Origin: Planctomycetota bacterium
GTDB lineage: Bacteria; Planctomycetota; UBA1135; GCA-002686595
Reading direction: 5' to 3'
Assembly: GCA_004296785.1 (NCBI GenBank)
Contig: SCVU01000127.1
Span: 1-5,403, forward strand
Length of the DNA stretch: 5,403 bases
Numbering within the stretch: the first letter of the stretch is position 1; each line of letters opens with the position of its first letter. Under the pieces are notes generated by a model. The model made no database searches and was not told where the DNA came from. It worked only from the letters and a program-made list of their open reading frames with translations. The translations under genes were made by a program, and so were the position numbers. This document shows positions 4,938-5,403 of the stretch, one piece after another.

Positions 4938-5403
4938 ATGAGCTACGGCCCCGACACGACGAGCGCGCCGCAGGGCGGCACGCTGCACGAGGAGCTCGCG
5001 CGCGGGCGCGCGGCGCTGTGCCGCATCGGCGCGCTGTGCTATCAGCGCAACTACATCGTCGGCGCCGACGGCAATCTGTCGATGCGGCTGTCGGACGGCT
5101 CGATCCTGATCACGCCGGCCGGCGCGATGAAGGGCTTCCTCGAGCCGCAGCACCTCGCGCACATCGACATCGAAGGGCGCGTGCTCGATGCGGGGCCGAA
5201 GGCGTCGAGCGAGGTCGGCATCCACCTCGTCTCGTACCGCGAGCGGCCCGACGTCAAAGCCGTCGTGCACACGCACCCGCCGCACGCGGTCGCGATGACG
5301 ATCGCGGGCATCGATCTGTCGATGCCGGTGATCCCCGAGATCATCGTGACGATCGGCGGGATCCCGACGGCGCCGTACGCGACGCCGGGGACGAACGAGT
5401 TGC
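4938..5403 (+). CDS. Class II aldolase (fuculose/rhamnulose-phosphate aldolase-like), 3' end outside window
   Basis: Only the first 155 codons are present; the frame stays open to the right edge. The family is zinc-dependent and cleaves sugar 1-phosphates such as L-fuculose-1-phosphate to lactaldehyde plus dihydroxyacetone phosphate. Seen in order: VGADGNLSMR (41-50), SILITPAGAMKG (55-66, phosphate and substrate region), ASSEVGIH (89-96, with Glu92 as the catalytic acid) and VVHTHPPHA (109-117, with His111 and His113 as zinc ligands). The third zinc histidine expected in the family lies beyond the edge. PEIIVTIGGIPTAPYATPGTNEL (133-155, partly quoted: IPTAPYATPGT) fits microcompartment-associated members as I know them. 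About 16 extra residues precede the first helix; they are Gly/Pro/Thr-rich and do not look like an amphipathic encapsulation helix. The ATG at 4938 has only a weak GAG upstream. Likely cargo enzyme of the shell encoded just before it. Exact substrate is uncertain. Confidence 0.9.
   Translation, partial: MSYGPDTTSAPQGGTLHEELARGRAALCRIGALCYQRNYIVGADGNLSMRLSDGSILITPAGAMKGFLEPQHLAHIDIEGRVLDAGPKASSEVGIHLVSYRERPDVKAVVHTHPPHAVAMTIAGIDLSMPVIPEIIVTIGGIPTAPYATPGTNEL

Noticed and set aside
4229..5344. Minus-strand genes opposite the vertex and aldolase genes
   Set aside because: They are Arg-rich shadow frames with no motifs, while the plus strand has clear family signatures throughout.

Overview
This is a GC-rich bacterial window (by eye around 70% G+C, with strong G/C at third codon positions). 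It holds two divergent gene groups and a highly structured non-coding element at the left edge. Three paralogous EutN/CcmL-type shell-vertex genes directly followed by a class II aldolase is the arrangement of the fucose/rhamnose-degrading microcompartments described in Planctomycetes and Verrucomicrobia (PVM type). A high-GC planctomycete, or a neighbouring phylum carrying such a locus, is therefore the best guess; no marker gene in the window settles the taxonomy.

Layout. Positions 1-77 can fold into three helices closed by GGTCTCC/GGAGACC. Positions 94-165 form a perfect inverted repeat of two 35-base arms around a 2-base centre. Neither part looks like a gene, and together they resemble a dispersed repeat or mobile-element remnant. 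Positions 166-197 show nothing. On the minus strand, iadA (isoaspartyl dipeptidase, 2199 to 1024) and cphB (cyanophycinase, 995 to 198) form a two-gene operon. A 123-base divergent intergenic region (2200-2322) separates it from the plus-strand group. That group is an exported SurA/parvulin-like chaperone with a degenerate PPIase domain (2323-3939), three BMC vertex proteins (3954-4247, 4261-4593, 4593-4922) and the first 155 codons of a class II aldolase that runs off the right edge (4938 onward).

How the genes work together. CphB cuts the storage polymer cyanophycin (multi-L-arginyl-poly-L-aspartate) into beta-Asp-Arg dipeptides, and IadA splits these into aspartate and arginine, so the minus-strand pair is a complete intracellular cyanophycin-use cassette. 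On the plus strand, the vertex proteins cap a polyhedral protein shell, and the aldolase would cleave a sugar phosphate (fuculose- or rhamnulose-1-phosphate in known PVM loci) to lactaldehyde inside it. The hexameric shell proteins, aldehyde dehydrogenase and other enzymes needed for a complete organelle are not in this window and should lie to the right. The chaperone-like gene sits only 14 bases before the first vertex gene. It may share the transcript, but its signal peptide points outside the cytoplasm, so a functional link to the shell is doubtful.
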